Notes under the pieces: generated by a model | Seen by the model: the letters and a program-made list of their open reading frames with translations, nothing else | What the model was told of the DNA's origin: nothing | Databases searched by the model: none | Made by a program: the position numbers and the translations under genes | DNA from: Euperipatoides rowelli | Lineage: Eukaryota > Onychophora > Udeonychophora > Euonychophora > Peripatopsidae | Assembly (NCBI GenBank): GCA_003024985.2 | Contig: PXIH01S0000041.1 | Strand: one strand, 5' to 3' | DNA length: 17,733 nucleotides | Part shown: positions 1-8,779 of the stretch, piece by piece | Layout of the letters: every line of letters starts with the position of its first letter | How positions within the stretch are numbered: the stretch's first letter is position 1

Positions 1-147
1 TGTCCTATTTAATACCTTGACAATGATAATTGAAAAGCATCTTAGCCTACTAAGTTGAAATATCCGCAAATTTATTAATCTAATCTAATCTAAATCAGTT
101 TTTCTTTCCTTACAAATAAATGTCCTAAACAGTAGAAAAAGTTAACA
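1..147. other. AT-rich sequence, nothing recognised
   Basis: No coding-like stretch is visible. The only pattern is a short run of TAATC words near 78-92. It leads directly into the reverse transcriptase relic that follows. Confidence 0.5.
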
Positions 148-640
148 TTGATAACATTACCAAAAATCGCCAATCCTACTAGTCTTCAATATATATGTCC
201 AATCTCTGTCGCATCGTTAATCATTAAAATATGTGAAACCATATTTATTTCTCACATACTTCACATTCTCATCTACAGGATGGATCCTTATCTATTTGGA
301 GACATCCCTAGTAGATGCTCTGCTCAATATCTTATCTTTTATATACATAGAGCTTTAAAAGTTCTTGAAAACACTCAAATTCATGTGCACCTCATTTCTG
401 ATTTTAGGAAGGCTTTTGACAATCTTGACCACACCATAATCATGTACAACCTAAGAGGCCTTCTTTTGGTGACACCAATGGTCATTTTAATCTAGTCAGA
501 ACTGAAAGAACCCAACTAATGAAGAACCCTGTGGATCTTTCATTCTGCATTTCAGTGTGCAAATAGGGTTCCCCGAGGATGTGTTCTTGTGGCCTAGTTT
601 TTGCAATACTAATTAATAAATAACATAGCCTAAGTTCATG
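148..640 (+). pseudogene. Non-LTR retrotransposon reverse transcriptase relic (fingers and palm)
   Basis: This is a decayed piece of a LINE-type pol gene, whose product copies element RNA into DNA at the target site. An open frame at 148-495 reads in RT block order: a PKxANPTSL-type entry with a decayed YRPIS block (ICPISVASL), a region matching the QxGFRxxxS block in position only, and HLISDFRKAFDNLDH (385-432), the usual DFRKAFDxxDH block that holds the first catalytic aspartate. After the stop near 493 the match continues in other frames: RTERTQ near 497, then RVPRGCVL near 565-590, which corresponds to GVPQGSVLGP. The YADD block is not seen before the match fades near 640. Frameshifts and stops show it is dead. 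Upstream endonuclease and downstream C-terminus are absent, so it is truncated at both ends. A jockey/CR1-like group is likely; the exact clade is not assigned. Confidence 0.8.
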
Positions 641-874
641 GGATGTCCGAAGTGAAACACCTATGGAACGCATAATTTATTAGTTTTTGTTAACTTTGCT
701 GTTTTTAAATAGATTAAAAAATGTAAATAATATAGCCTCAAGCATATTCAGTTTAGGTTGTTGGTTAAAATAAATTTACAGTATGTTATTTTAAAGGTCA
801 CGTATGTCAAAAATGTGTAACCTACTAAACACATGGGATGTCAAAAATGTGTAACCTACAGAACACACAATTAT
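641..874. repeat. 34-bp tandem duplication with a diverged third copy
   Basis: Two adjacent units start at 804 and 838 with the shared word ATGTCAAAAATGTGTAACCT. A looser relative begins near 637 (CATGGGATGTCCGAAGTGAA). Sequence after the older and younger copies also looks related (AATTTATTAnTTTTT at about 672-690 and 878-895), so a larger unit of about 180 bp may have duplicated first. It could be part of the 3' tail of the preceding retroelement; this is inference. Confidence 0.65.
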
Positions 875-1079
875 TTTATAATTTATTAATTTTTCTTTTA
901 CCCTGTTGTCTTTTAATGATTAAAATAGTAAATATGAGAATGTAAATGACATGTAGAAATAAATAAAACTTTAAAACCACCATTCAGAAAAATTTTCAAA
1001 CTTAACGGTTGATGCTCCCACATTTTGGAAACTTACTCATGTACACACTGTAGACAAATAAAAATTGCATAATTAATAT
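875..1079. other. AT-rich sequence, probably 3' tail of the minus-strand retroelement
   Basis: No separate gene is visible. On the minus strand this follows the C-terminal end of the next retroelement relic and could be its 3' untranslated tail. No poly-A or microsatellite end was identified. Confidence 0.4.
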
Positions 1080-2115
1080 TAGGCTATACAAAAAATTAGT
1101 ATACAGGTTGTGGAAAAAGTTAATGGAACTAGATTCCTAATATTAATGGGAATTGAATTCCAAACATCTGGAGCCAAAGAAACGGGAACCCATATTCTTC
1201 TTTCTATGACCAACAAATAGATCTCTAAAGCAGTTTTGTCTAGTACCATAATTATGAAAAATATAACTTGAGTTGATAATGTTGCATAAATTGCATGGAT
1301 TGTTTTATGACATTTCTAAAGCAGCTTACCAAAATGTTTTCTTTTTGTTGCTAGAGGAGCCATTTCAGTATTTTAAGGGTATCAAATGCACTAGAGCATC
1401 CTCCACCAAAAACATTGGTCCTGGCTGTTGTGTTGACAACAGTTTGCAACTTATTTTGGAGTGTATTACCACATGAACCCCAGACTGTGTCACAATAGTT
1501 AAGTACAGAAGTTATTAGTGCATTATAGACAAAACATAACTCAGACCTGGGTAACCAGTACTTTAGTTTGACAAAATTTTGGTTCGACTCATTGTTGTTG
1601 TTTTTTCACCAAACCCTTTACATATAGATCCCAGTTCATAAAATTATCCAGTGTAACACCAAATATCTTAAGTGAGGAAGAAGCAGAAATCACATTATTT
1701 TCAAATATTAAAAAAAAAATTATCAATATTTCTCTTTTTGTAATTATTATGAGAACTCATTAACAAACATTTTACTATTATTAATATGTAGACAATTTGT
1801 GGATAACCAAAAGGAAATAGGAGGCAAATCATGGGTCATGTTATTTCTGTTTCTGTTTCTGTTAGTATCGCTCGCTGTCACTAGTAAATAACACAATATC
1901 ATCAGCATACATATGCAACTCATAGTTCTTTGGACTCAATGGAAGATCATTCACACAAATAATTGAGCACCCAATACAGATCCCTGTGGAACTCTTCAAA
2001 TAACTTGTTTATAGGTAGATTCTTGTCTGTTAAACTTAATAGCTTGCTGTCTGTCCGTGAGATAGTCCACAAACCATTTCTGAGTATTTGTAGATAGACG
2101 CAAACATGTTGTATA
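1080..2115 (-). pseudogene. Non-LTR retrotransposon pol relic: RT palm, thumb and C-terminus
   Basis: On the minus strand the conserved blocks run in the normal order. KWFVDYLTDRQQA is at 2041-2079 (the W..YL..R.Q block). RVPQGSVLGAQLF is at 1957-1995. YADDIVLF at 1886-1909 is an intact catalytic YADD box. WLSTNCLHIN lies near 1795, FGVTLDNFMNWD near 1645, NYCDTVWGSCGNTLQNKLQ near 1440-1500, and APDVWNSIPINIR near 1130-1165. Several frameshifts and stops separate them: NDLP just before YADD is one frame off, and the VWNSIP block is one frame off the preceding stretch. The order and the WGS...LQ and WNS(L/I)P blocks are typical of jockey/CR1/L2-like elements. Endonuclease and N-terminal RT are missing, so it is 5' truncated, as is usual for target-primed insertion. 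The relic at 148-640 is on the opposite strand and covers earlier RT blocks, so it is a separate insertion. Confidence 0.88.
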
Positions 2116-2324
2116 CTGCCCAACTAAATATAATTACATCAAAATTTTACATGAACAATAACCTTTTTTTAATGCATTTAAAAAAAAAAAAATTCCAGTG
2201 GAATTTTTTTTTAGTAATTATTTTTGAAAATCAATAATAATAATAAAAAATTAAAAAATCATAACATTTGACCTCTTAAACAGCTTTCTAAATTCTCAAT
2301 GAATCATATTTTTCTCTTTAATGC
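2116..2324. other. AT-rich low-complexity sequence
   Basis: Dominated by A and T homopolymers and AAT/TAA words (about 2160-2260). No coding, RNA or repeat structure was recognised. Confidence 0.5.
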
Positions 2325-2498
2325 CTACATATTTTTTCTGGTGAACGATAAATAAAAAAACAAAAAAGCAACTGCAGTCCTACAATCCATGAGTCTCCAC
2401 TCCTTACGCGCTTTTCCAAAATTAAGTGACAATGCAAAATGATTAGCGTCTGGCTGTACAACATCTTCTTTTCCTTCATCAGAAAAAAGGACAATCAT
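2325..2498 (-). CDS. Coding-like open stretch of unknown identity (possible exon or pseudoexon)
   Basis: A 57-codon reading frame from ATG at 2498 to TAG at 2325; the frame is open upstream to about 2510. Its first 45 residues are compositionally protein-like (LFSDEGKEDVV, then NFGKARKEWRLMDC), and GC is clearly higher at about 2395-2500 than in the surroundings. The tail after about 2350 is hydrophobic, low-complexity translation of AT-rich DNA, so a genuine exon would probably end before it. A GTAAGG donor-like word lies inside, at about 2408. No good polypyrimidine acceptor is evident upstream. I do not recognise the protein. It could be a host exon, a processed pseudogene piece, a fragment of an unrecognised transposon, or chance. 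Confidence 0.25.
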   Translation of the reverse strand: MIVLFSDEGKEDVVQPDANHFALSLNFGKARKEWRLMDCRTAVAFLFFYLSFTRKNM

Positions 2499-3245
2499 AG
2501 ATCGGCTTACATTCTATCCACTTCCACGTAACCTTTTCAATTTATTAAACTGCAATTTGTTTTTGTTTTTTTTTTTTTAATTTATTAACTGCATTATTAC
2601 AATATTATTAGTTTGGAATAGTAAAATCATTTTCTTGATTAGATGATACACGCTCGCGCTCATTTTCCAACGCAGACTGTATGAATGTGATTGAATTCTG
2701 ATAGAATGAATTCTGAATCTAAGAAAGTTATAATTCTTCTAATTTAATCTGAACCAGAATTTTTATAAAGTTCTTGTAAAATGTTTTCTTCTCTAATCAT
2801 TAGAGTTTTGCTGGGTTTTTTTTTTTTTCATAAAGAAAATCTCAATTTACTTGGAAGCTATTTGCAATAATCAAAACCAACCAGGAAAACAAATAATTAA
2901 ACACATGAAAAGTTATAAATACGTCATTAAAAATGATTTCAACTGTCATCTATTAAAGTGACATAAATACAGAACAATACTATAACAATTNTGAAGTTTT
3001 TTTTTTTTTGTCATTGTAAACATATAGTAGTTTATCATTTTAATGTTAAAAAGCCAATTTTCACATCAACTTGTATATCCGTTAAAGACATCAATAGTTC
3101 TGTATATCCTGTTTTAACTTTCTGTTCTATTTATATTAAATTTTATAAGTAAATTGGTTAGATTGTATTTAAAATCATTTTGTTAGAAGTTTCTGTGCGA
3201 ATAGAGAAATATTTTATCTTATTTACAAGTCATTTATATCATTTC
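2499..3245. other. AT-rich stretch with two weak minus-strand coding-like blocks
   Basis: Mostly A/T runs and one N near 2992. On the minus strand two short frames look more protein-like than chance: ALENERERVSSNQENDF at about 2620-2680, preceded by a TTCATACAG acceptor-like word, and MIREENILQELYKNSGSD at about 2755-2815, preceded by CCCAG. Both end at stops and neither has a convincing GT donor. They are noted because they sit between two larger coding-like blocks on the same strand. Confidence 0.3.
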
Positions 3246-3383
3246 TGATCTCCAGTTCGATCTTTGCCCATATTTTATCTGCTTTCTCTCATCCATCATT
3301 TGTTGAAGTGTTTTGTCAAGCAGACAGTCAGTTTCAAGAACAATAAATTCTGGTAGAAATTGTGAACCAATTTGTCTGTCTCA
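3246..3383 (-). CDS. Coding-like open stretch of unknown identity (possible terminal exon)
   Basis: The frame runs from just after an in-frame TGA near 3383 to TAA at 3235-3245 and encodes about 44 residues rich in charged and polar amino acids (FIVLETDCLLDKTLQQMM, then DERKQIKYGQRSNW). That composition is unusual for random AT-rich DNA. A CAG acceptor-like site lies immediately upstream (ATGAGACAG), with a pyrimidine-rich tract further back at about 3415-3450. The in-frame TAA would make it a last exon, or a relic. I do not recognise the protein family. It reads on the same strand as the block at 2325-2498. Chance or transposon origin remains possible. Confidence 0.25.
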
Positions 3384-3579
3384 TGCCATCTTATCTTTGC
3401 TTGACCTCAGGGAATAAGAAATATGAATAGCAGATTGGAAAGATTACTTGCTCTGAATATTTCAATATCTGGGGTAACAAGTAATAAAATTTGAATTCTT
3501 TGTCTTTTTAATAATAGTAATATGTTGTTAAATAAAAATGTAAACAGTACTATTACTCCTGTATAACTGGGCCAGTAAA
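3384..3579. other. Unannotated AT-rich sequence
   Basis: No coding block, RNA gene or repeat was recognised on either strand, apart from the possible pyrimidine tract that would precede the minus-strand block below 3384. Confidence 0.4.
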
Positions 3580-3870
3580 TAACTTTATACCCCCTCCACC
3601 AACACTTCCAGCTAGGGAATTAAGTTTAAAATTTGCCTAATTTGATCTGTAACAAAGTTATGTTAGGTTTAGGAAGCACATTTTATTGACATTGAATATT
3701 GCGGTAGGTTTAGGAATTATATGTTCAAATATTGGTCAAGAACAGTTATCCTCCCACCAATATGGCGGATGGGAGTAAGTTTAAATTATCTAAATTGGTG
3801 CTCCGCAAAAGATTATTTCATCTCTAGATTATCCTAGGGTTCAGGGTTAGGGTAAGGTTAGGACTGTAAA
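3580..3870. repeat. Diverged pair of about 165-bp units with TTAGG-like words
   Basis: Two units look related in order. The first has CCTCCACCAACACTTCC, then GGGAATTAAGTTTAAA, then TTAGGTTTAGGA (3665-3676) and GGTAGGTTTAGGAA. The second has CCTCCCACCAATATGGCG, then GGGAGTAAGTTTAAA, then GGGTTCAGGGTTAGGG at about 3837-3852 and AAGGTTAGGAC. The GGTTAGG-like words resemble the TTAGG repeat of many arthropod telomeres, but they are degenerate and not in a perfect array, so they may be chance or an old interstitial tract. Homology of the two units was judged by eye only. Confidence 0.4.
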
Positions 3871-4522
3871 GAAAATATACTAAAATAAGCGAGAAAAAAA
3901 TAGTAATTCCACACACCACTAGGTTTTAGTTGTCGCACGACTCCTAACGTTAATTATGTTGGTGAAAAGATAACAAATTCTGACCCTAATATCTTCATTG
4001 ACATGTTTATCATACCATTTTGATCGCTTAAAATTCATTAGATAACGATTGACTAATACACTTAGGCATCATGGTCCTTAGTCAAATTCAATTCCATTAA
4101 TCATTTAAAAAAACATTTTATGCATTGATTTTATGAAAAGATTGATCGCAAAGCTCAAAAAGAGAGGAAAATTAATCCTTATTAAAGATCAAGCAATCGC
4201 CTTGCAGTGGTGTGCCACGACGTGTTAGTACCCTGGGCACCTTATTTATATTTTTGTTGCAGATATTTTGATAAGCTTTTATTTTTATGCTTGACTAGAT
4301 GTTTTGTTGCCTTTCTGTCTGATTTGATTAGATTTTTATTTTTTGGCTGTAATGATTGTTAAACTTTATATTTCACTTTAATGCTACACTGGTTCTATTG
4401 TATGACCTATTCAGTACCACAGGTGGAAAAATTAATGAAATAGATTAATGACAACATTACAGGAGCAAAGGATGCTGCCCTCGAATCTTTCTTGTTACCG
4501 CATGCATATGGTCAACTTTTGT
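3871..4522. other. Unannotated AT-rich sequence
   Basis: No coding block or repeat pair was recognised. CAGTGGTGTGCCACGACG near 4206 resembles the CAGTGG-type ends of some hAT elements, but no matching opposite end or target duplication was found. Confidence 0.45.
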
Positions 4523-4705
4523 GTACACACGGTCAGTTTTGGATTCTCATTCCTGGACTTAATTCCTGGATTTCTGACAGATCAGAAATCCATCATTCCA
4601 AAAATAACTATCACGTTCCGGGAATGAAGGCCGTACACACGATGAGGAAAGTGACATTTTGGAGCGTTCATTCCAAAATTTTATTCCAGGAATGACCGTG
4701 TGTAC
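4523..4705. mobile_element. Short inverted-repeat element (MITE-like), 183 bp
   Basis: The ends are a perfect 13-bp inverted repeat: GTACACACGGTCA at 4523-4535 and TGACCGTGTGTAC at 4693-4705. The symmetry continues inwards as TCATTCCTGG (4548-4557) against CCAGGAATGA (4686-4695). A further GTACACACG copy at 4632-4640 and several TCATTCC/GGAATGA words suggest a partial dimer. A separate perfect 10-bp hairpin with a 4-base loop lies at 4568-4591. There is no room for a transposase, so it would be non-autonomous. Adjacent target-site duplication is not clear, and the superfamily is not assigned. An open frame crosses it but is not coding. Confidence 0.72.
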
Positions 4706-5225
4706 TAAGCTTTAGGAGTGCCAGTAGTATCATCTTTGAGTTCCATTAGTAGTCATCGTCTTAGGAATGCCAGTAGTAGTGATTAAGGGTGCACTGAATA
4801 CCATTTTGGATTCCATTGGCCGAATACCATGTAGTTACAAATTATTTTTAATTTATTTTATTAAAAAAAAATATGAGAAAAATTTTTCAATCATTTTCTA
4901 TTTATGTATTTATTCAAAATAAAACAGAGCTTATTTTTTAGGCATTTTAAATTACTAATGTGGAAATTTTGAAGAAGAAAAAAAATAATCTTATAAGATC
5001 TCCGGCTTTGAAATTGTTCAGCATAATCTATTCGGTCGGATAGAAATAATGGAAAAATTACCGGTATTCGGCCGAAGCTGACTGTGAAGCAGGCATTCTG
5101 TGCATCCCTAGTAATCATTAGTTTAGATTGCCAGTAGTAATCATCATCTTAAGAGTGACAGTAGTAATCATCATCTTAGTGCCAATAGTAATAATCATCT
5201 TAAAAGTGCCAGTGTAGTAGTTATT
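4706..5225. repeat. Minisatellite of about 28 bp, split by a hAT-like insertion
   Basis: About seven diverged copies follow the pattern TTAGGAGTGCCAGTAGTA plus ATCATCATC. They lie at about 4711-4783 and resume at 5111-5225. Units before the break end in CCAGTAGTA, and those after it resume with GTAATCATTAG, so removing the insertion restores the period. The array directly abuts the inverted-repeat element on its left. Confidence 0.8.
4784..5110. mobile_element. hAT-like non-autonomous element, 327 bp, with 8-bp target duplication
   Basis: The left end reads TAAGGGTGCACTGAATACC and the right end, read inwards, TAGGGATGCACAGAATGCC: a good imperfect terminal inverted repeat. A subterminal GGCCGAATACC word occurs in both arms (about 4819 and, reversed, about 5063-5074). 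This TAGGG(A/G)TGCACcGAATA-type end with GGCCGAATA words is a pattern I associate with non-autonomous hAT-like elements in animals. Flanks GTAGTGAT (4776-4783) and GTAATCAT (5111-5118) match at 6 of 8 positions, as expected of a decayed 8-bp hAT duplication. No transposase is encoded. It inserted inside the minisatellite, so it is younger than the array. Confidence 0.85.
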
Positions 5226-5794
5226 ATAATAACTTTTAAAGTTGTGAAGTATGAGAAACAAAAACTTTATTTTCTGTGGGGTTTCCAACATGAAACAAAT
5301 GTTGCCTCTATGTTCATGAGAAGCCCACCTGACTGACTTTATTTCATGTTGTAGGTGTCTTATTAGAAGGAATAAGATTTCCCCTTGTATCTAACATGGT
5401 CATTTAGTGAAAAATGGAAATCCAAGTATCTGTGCTCTCGCCTAGATGCCTAGTTAAAATTATATCTACTGGAGTAGTCTGGGCCTTAGTTAACCAATAA
5501 ACAATATTATCTACATATAAATTATCAGAAACGCCACATATCATGATCAATAAAATAAAATCTCTCACTAGCACTCAAATATTGTTTACAATTGTGTTTA
5601 GCCAAAAAAGTAGACTCCATTGCCCTCTGGAGGCTAACATTTACACCTCTTTGTTGGCCCACTGGCTTGTCAATCATTACATTGTTTGACTTCATGAATG
5701 GTTCCTGACTGAATGTTACTTCCTTGCCATATATTCAGCTGGCTCTAATGTGATTCTCAAACGTTATGCTTCTTCACTAACCATTACTGCATGT
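5226..5794. other. Unannotated sequence
   Basis: No coding block was recognised. The only structure is a 10-bp inverted pair, CAACATGAAA at 5286-5295 and TTTCATGTTG at 5342-5351, which may be chance. Composition is slightly less AT-rich than elsewhere. Confidence 0.4.
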
Positions 5795-6810
5795 TTATGC
5801 TGCTATGGAGCAGCTCTCCTAGCCATTTTGATCCGTCGCATAAACATAGAGGTATGCGTAAATGTGTTCATAGTTTTCTGCAAGGTTTGGTCTGCGCTCA
5901 ATGAAATTGTTCTATACAATAGCCAATCATTTCATCTTATTTCCAACAGTAGTTATAATTTTTAGTTTTAAGTGTCATAATGAATTCCAGTAAATGTCTA
6001 GTATTGAGTAAAATAATTTATTTTTAGTTTATACGCTTGATAAAATCTATTTTCAAACAACAACAACATTGGGCCTACTACTTGTTAGTTTTTCAACTAG
6101 CACTGAATCATTAGTTTTATTTATATACTATATGTGTAATTTCTATGAATTTGTTATGTTGAATTTACTAGAGTAGCCTAATCTTATTAATTATTAATGT
6201 GTTAAATATCNTTACATCTTTGAGTTTTTTTTTTAATTAATAAATGCTTACTTTGTTAGTGTCCCAGTAGGGGCAGTGTTTATTCCTAGCATACAATAGT
6301 GTAATGTTTTGGCAGTGTTTAGACATTGTTTGCTATAGCTTTGCATTCTGGACAGGCTTCGTTTTTGGAGCCATCTTGTTTTTTGATCCTATGTTGTATA
6401 GTTGTATGTTATTATTGTCACTCTGAGTCAGAGGAATAAAAATATAATAACTGTTTGAATACATTTACAAGTGTTGAATTTTATCCTTGACAAGGTATAA
6501 TATTGCATTAATATTATTTAGTATTGTGAATACTTGCANGCCAGTGTTTTTGGCGGAATTAACCTATAGCATCTCAACACTACTATGTTTAGAAAACATA
6601 AGATATGATTGGTTCAATGGCTAATAAGGCAGAAAGCAAATGGATTAGTCTACGTAAATATAGTTTTTTTTTTTAATAATTATGAATGATGCCAGATGGC
6701 GCTCCGTCTTTGAATTGTACATGCCTGACTACATCACTGTGCATGATCTTAACGGATAACTTTCTGTTTTTATGCAACGGCTAAGCTTTGCGTAGAAGAA
6801 GAAATGAATC
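5795..6810. mobile_element. Unrecognised TIR element, copy 1
   Basis: This copy shares two blocks, in the same order and orientation, with 8387-10180. The left block is about 5826-6030 versus 8411-8620 (shared word ACAATAGCCAATCAT). The right block is about 6575-6785 versus 9327-9471 plus 10092-10155 (shared word GATTGGTTCAATGGCTAA). The ends are imperfect inverted repeats: CCGTCGCATAAA at left (5833-5844) and, reversed, CCGTTGCATAAA at right (about 6764-6775). It encodes no recognisable protein, and the frame at 5750-5965 is not coding. Boundaries are approximate because no target duplication was found. The middle (about 6255-6470) may be a later insertion. Confidence 0.65.
6254..6492 (+). 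other. Possible insertion in TIR element copy 1 (solo-LTR-like, unproven)
   Basis: This stretch has a different texture from its surroundings. It begins TGTTAGTGTCCCAGTAGGGG and has CTCTGAGTCAGAGGAATAAA near 6420, an AATAAA word set in a U5-like context, and possible CA-ending stops at 6469 and 6492. The distance between the two shared blocks is about 200 bp longer in this copy than in copy 2 once the Helitron is subtracted, which fits an insertion here. No 5-bp target duplication was found, so an LTR identity is speculative. Confidence 0.25.
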
Positions 6811-7273
6811 TTTACATTCTGGTGCAACAGAAACCCAACTCTAAATGAAGAATTGATGAATTCATCTAATTGAACATCATCATCATCATCGCTGACTATT
6901 CTCTGAGGTGGAGGTTCATGTTCATGGATCGCCAACGATGTCTTCTATTCTCAGCTCTTCTTTTTAATACAAATTTAACATACTATACATTGTTAATAAG
7001 ATATTATAAGAGCAATGGTGTATTTTACTTCTCCAGGATTATTTAATATAACATTTGTTCATCGTGTTATGCTGATCCCTCTATCACTTGGATACTAGTA
7101 TAATGTACATTTAGTTCATAGCCAACCTGAACTAAACCATAGTCTTTTTTAATATATCTTTAGGCTAATTTTTTTAATCAGCCAAGAAATCAAATGAGGT
7201 ATTCACAAAAGGGGTAAAAGCTATTTGGCTTCATGGCTACTACACTTGTTATCCCAAGCCACAGGCTATTATG
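6811..7273. other. Unannotated sequence with a short CAT microsatellite
   Basis: A short (CAT/ATC) run lies at about 6877-6892. Nothing else was recognised; frames crossing the region are short and not protein-like. Confidence 0.4.
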
Positions 7274-7281
7274 AATGTACA

Positions 7282-7480
7282 CAGGGCCGTTGAGAGGAGG
7301 GGATATCAGGGGAAAAAGTACCAGGCCCATAGTGGCCAAGGGCTCCAAGGTAAAAAAAACGTTCACACAACCCTCTCCCCCCCCCAAAAAAAAAGGCTTA
7401 TCAAACGTCCACGCAACCAAAAAAAAAGGGGCCCGTAAAATTGTTTACCCTGGGGCCCATACAGTCTCAAAACGCCACTG
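7282..7480. mobile_element. hAT-like non-autonomous element, 199 bp, with 8-bp target duplication
   Basis: The left end CAGGGCCGTTGAGAG and the inward-read right end CAGTGGCGTTTTGAGA form imperfect inverted repeats, and CAGnG-type termini are typical of hAT elements. GGGCCC-like words recur inside (GGCCCAT at about 7324, GGGGCCC at about 7429 and 7453). The flanks AATGTACA (7274-7281) and CATGTACA (7481-7488) match at 7 of 8 bases, the length expected for a hAT duplication. There is no coding capacity; overlapping frames on both strands are translations of C, G and A runs. The good TSD suggests it is younger than most relics here. Confidence 0.85.
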
Positions 7481-7488
7481 CATGTACA

Positions 7489-8386
7489 GACAAGAGGAGA
7501 ATCATTATACTCTGAATTTTTGTTAAAAAAAGGAATTAAAATTTTTGAATTGAACATAAAACATGGAATGCTTGTTAAAACTGTGAGAAATGATATTAAA
7601 ATTAGCTTTACAAATATTAGAATAGTGTTAATCATATTAATAAATTTATTAATAAGGAATAAAGAAAATACAGTATGTCGAAACATTAGTCTTAACTCCT
7701 CCTTGTGTTTTGAATTAGAAAATAAAATCGTGATAATGTATATCTATGGGGGAAAAATGTAATCCAGAAACATTTTTTTCTTCTTTTCCTTTATAGAAGC
7801 AATGTTCTTTTGTATTTATTTTCTATTTTGAATAGACTTTGTAATCATTGCAATTAAAACTTTGTCTTTTTAAACACTTGCAATGGTTTTATTAAGACAA
7901 TTTAAATGGCAATTGTTTTTTTTTTTCCTTTTTCTTTATTAGTTTCAGACTAAATACGAGTGTAGTAATAAATAAGCTAATGGTGGTAACTGAAGAGCAC
8001 TAGTAATTGTTTGTGTTGTTTTGTTTTATACAAATGTACTGTAATTATTTATATAAGCTGAATCTTAGAAAATAGCCTTAATTGTATTTCCCAGCTGGCC
8101 AGCAAACAAAGATTTAGTAATTGAATATGGTCTAAAAGGAGTAACTTGCAGACAGGGTAGGACAGGCATAGTAGTGGCCGGTGCGAGCTTCTGTCATAAT
8201 TAAGCAAAAGGGCCTCACTGAAAAAAAAAAATGTGATTAAAATTATAATAAAAAAAGAGATGAAAAAATGAAAATTTTAATTTATTAAGAATGGTCGAGA
8301 AAGAAAAAAAAAATTAATTTGAGATTTGTTAAACAGCAGTTGAATAAATGCTTTTTTCGTAATGATAATAATTCATCATTAAGGCT
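7489..8386. other. Unannotated AT-rich sequence
   Basis: No retroelement block, RNA gene or repeat pair was recognised. A GC-richer island at about 8150-8220 (GTAGTGGCCGGTGCGAGC, then AAGGGCCTCACTG) resembles a hAT end fragment, but no partner end or duplication was found. Open frames at about 7363-7762 are low-complexity. Confidence 0.4.
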
Positions 8387-8779
8387 TATTTATACCTTTT
8401 ATGCATCAGGTTTTTGATCCGTTAATGCGCCTTGAAAAACGGAGAGATTAGCGTTAATGTATTCATACTTTTCTGCAGAGTTGTTCGGTAACCAATGAAA
8501 TTGCTTCATACAATAGCCAATCATATTCATCCCTAATTTCCATCAGTTGTTATGGTTTTTAGTTTTACATATAAAATTAATTCTAGTAACCTATTGTGCA
8601 AAATATTTTAGATTTACTTTATTTAAAAACTTTTATTTTAAATGGAAAACTTATTAAAATAGTAACATTATTTTAAATCCGCATTATAAAAATATAGTCA
8701 AATGAAAATAAACTAAGTGTAGAATAAGATTGTTGTCAAAATGTGTATGTAGGCTATTCCTATTTTCCCCTTCCATTTA

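Noticed and set aside
804-874. Two direct repeats considered as a CRISPR array
   Set aside because: The copies are adjacent without spacers, and the DNA is eukaryotic.
1580-1590. GGTTCGACTC, like a tRNA/SINE B box
   Set aside because: It lies antisense within a LINE coding relic, with no matching A box or cloverleaf.
4206-4245. CAGTGGTGTGCCACGACG, possible hAT terminus
   Set aside because: Only one end-like motif; no matching inverted end nearby.
4891-5118. 75-codon minus-strand frame
   Set aside because: It lies within the short hAT-like element and its target duplication, which have no coding role.
5750-5965. 71-codon + strand frame
   Set aside because: It overlaps the left end of the TIR element, and the second copy of that element does not preserve the frame.
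6254-6492. Solo LTR
   Set aside because: TG...CA-like ends and an AATAAA word are present, but no flanking target duplication or second LTR was found. Kept only as a low-confidence insertion.
6485-6502. TTGACA with nearby TATAAT-like word resembling a bacterial promoter
   Set aside because: The window is eukaryotic by content, and such words are expected by chance in AT-rich DNA.
7190-7526. Overlapping open frames on both strands
   Set aside because: They run through the hAT-like element and its C and A homopolymers, with no protein motif and no consistent composition.
8150-8220. GC-rich patch with CAGTGAGGCCC on the minus strand, like a hAT end
   Set aside because: No partner terminus and no 8-bp duplication could be found.
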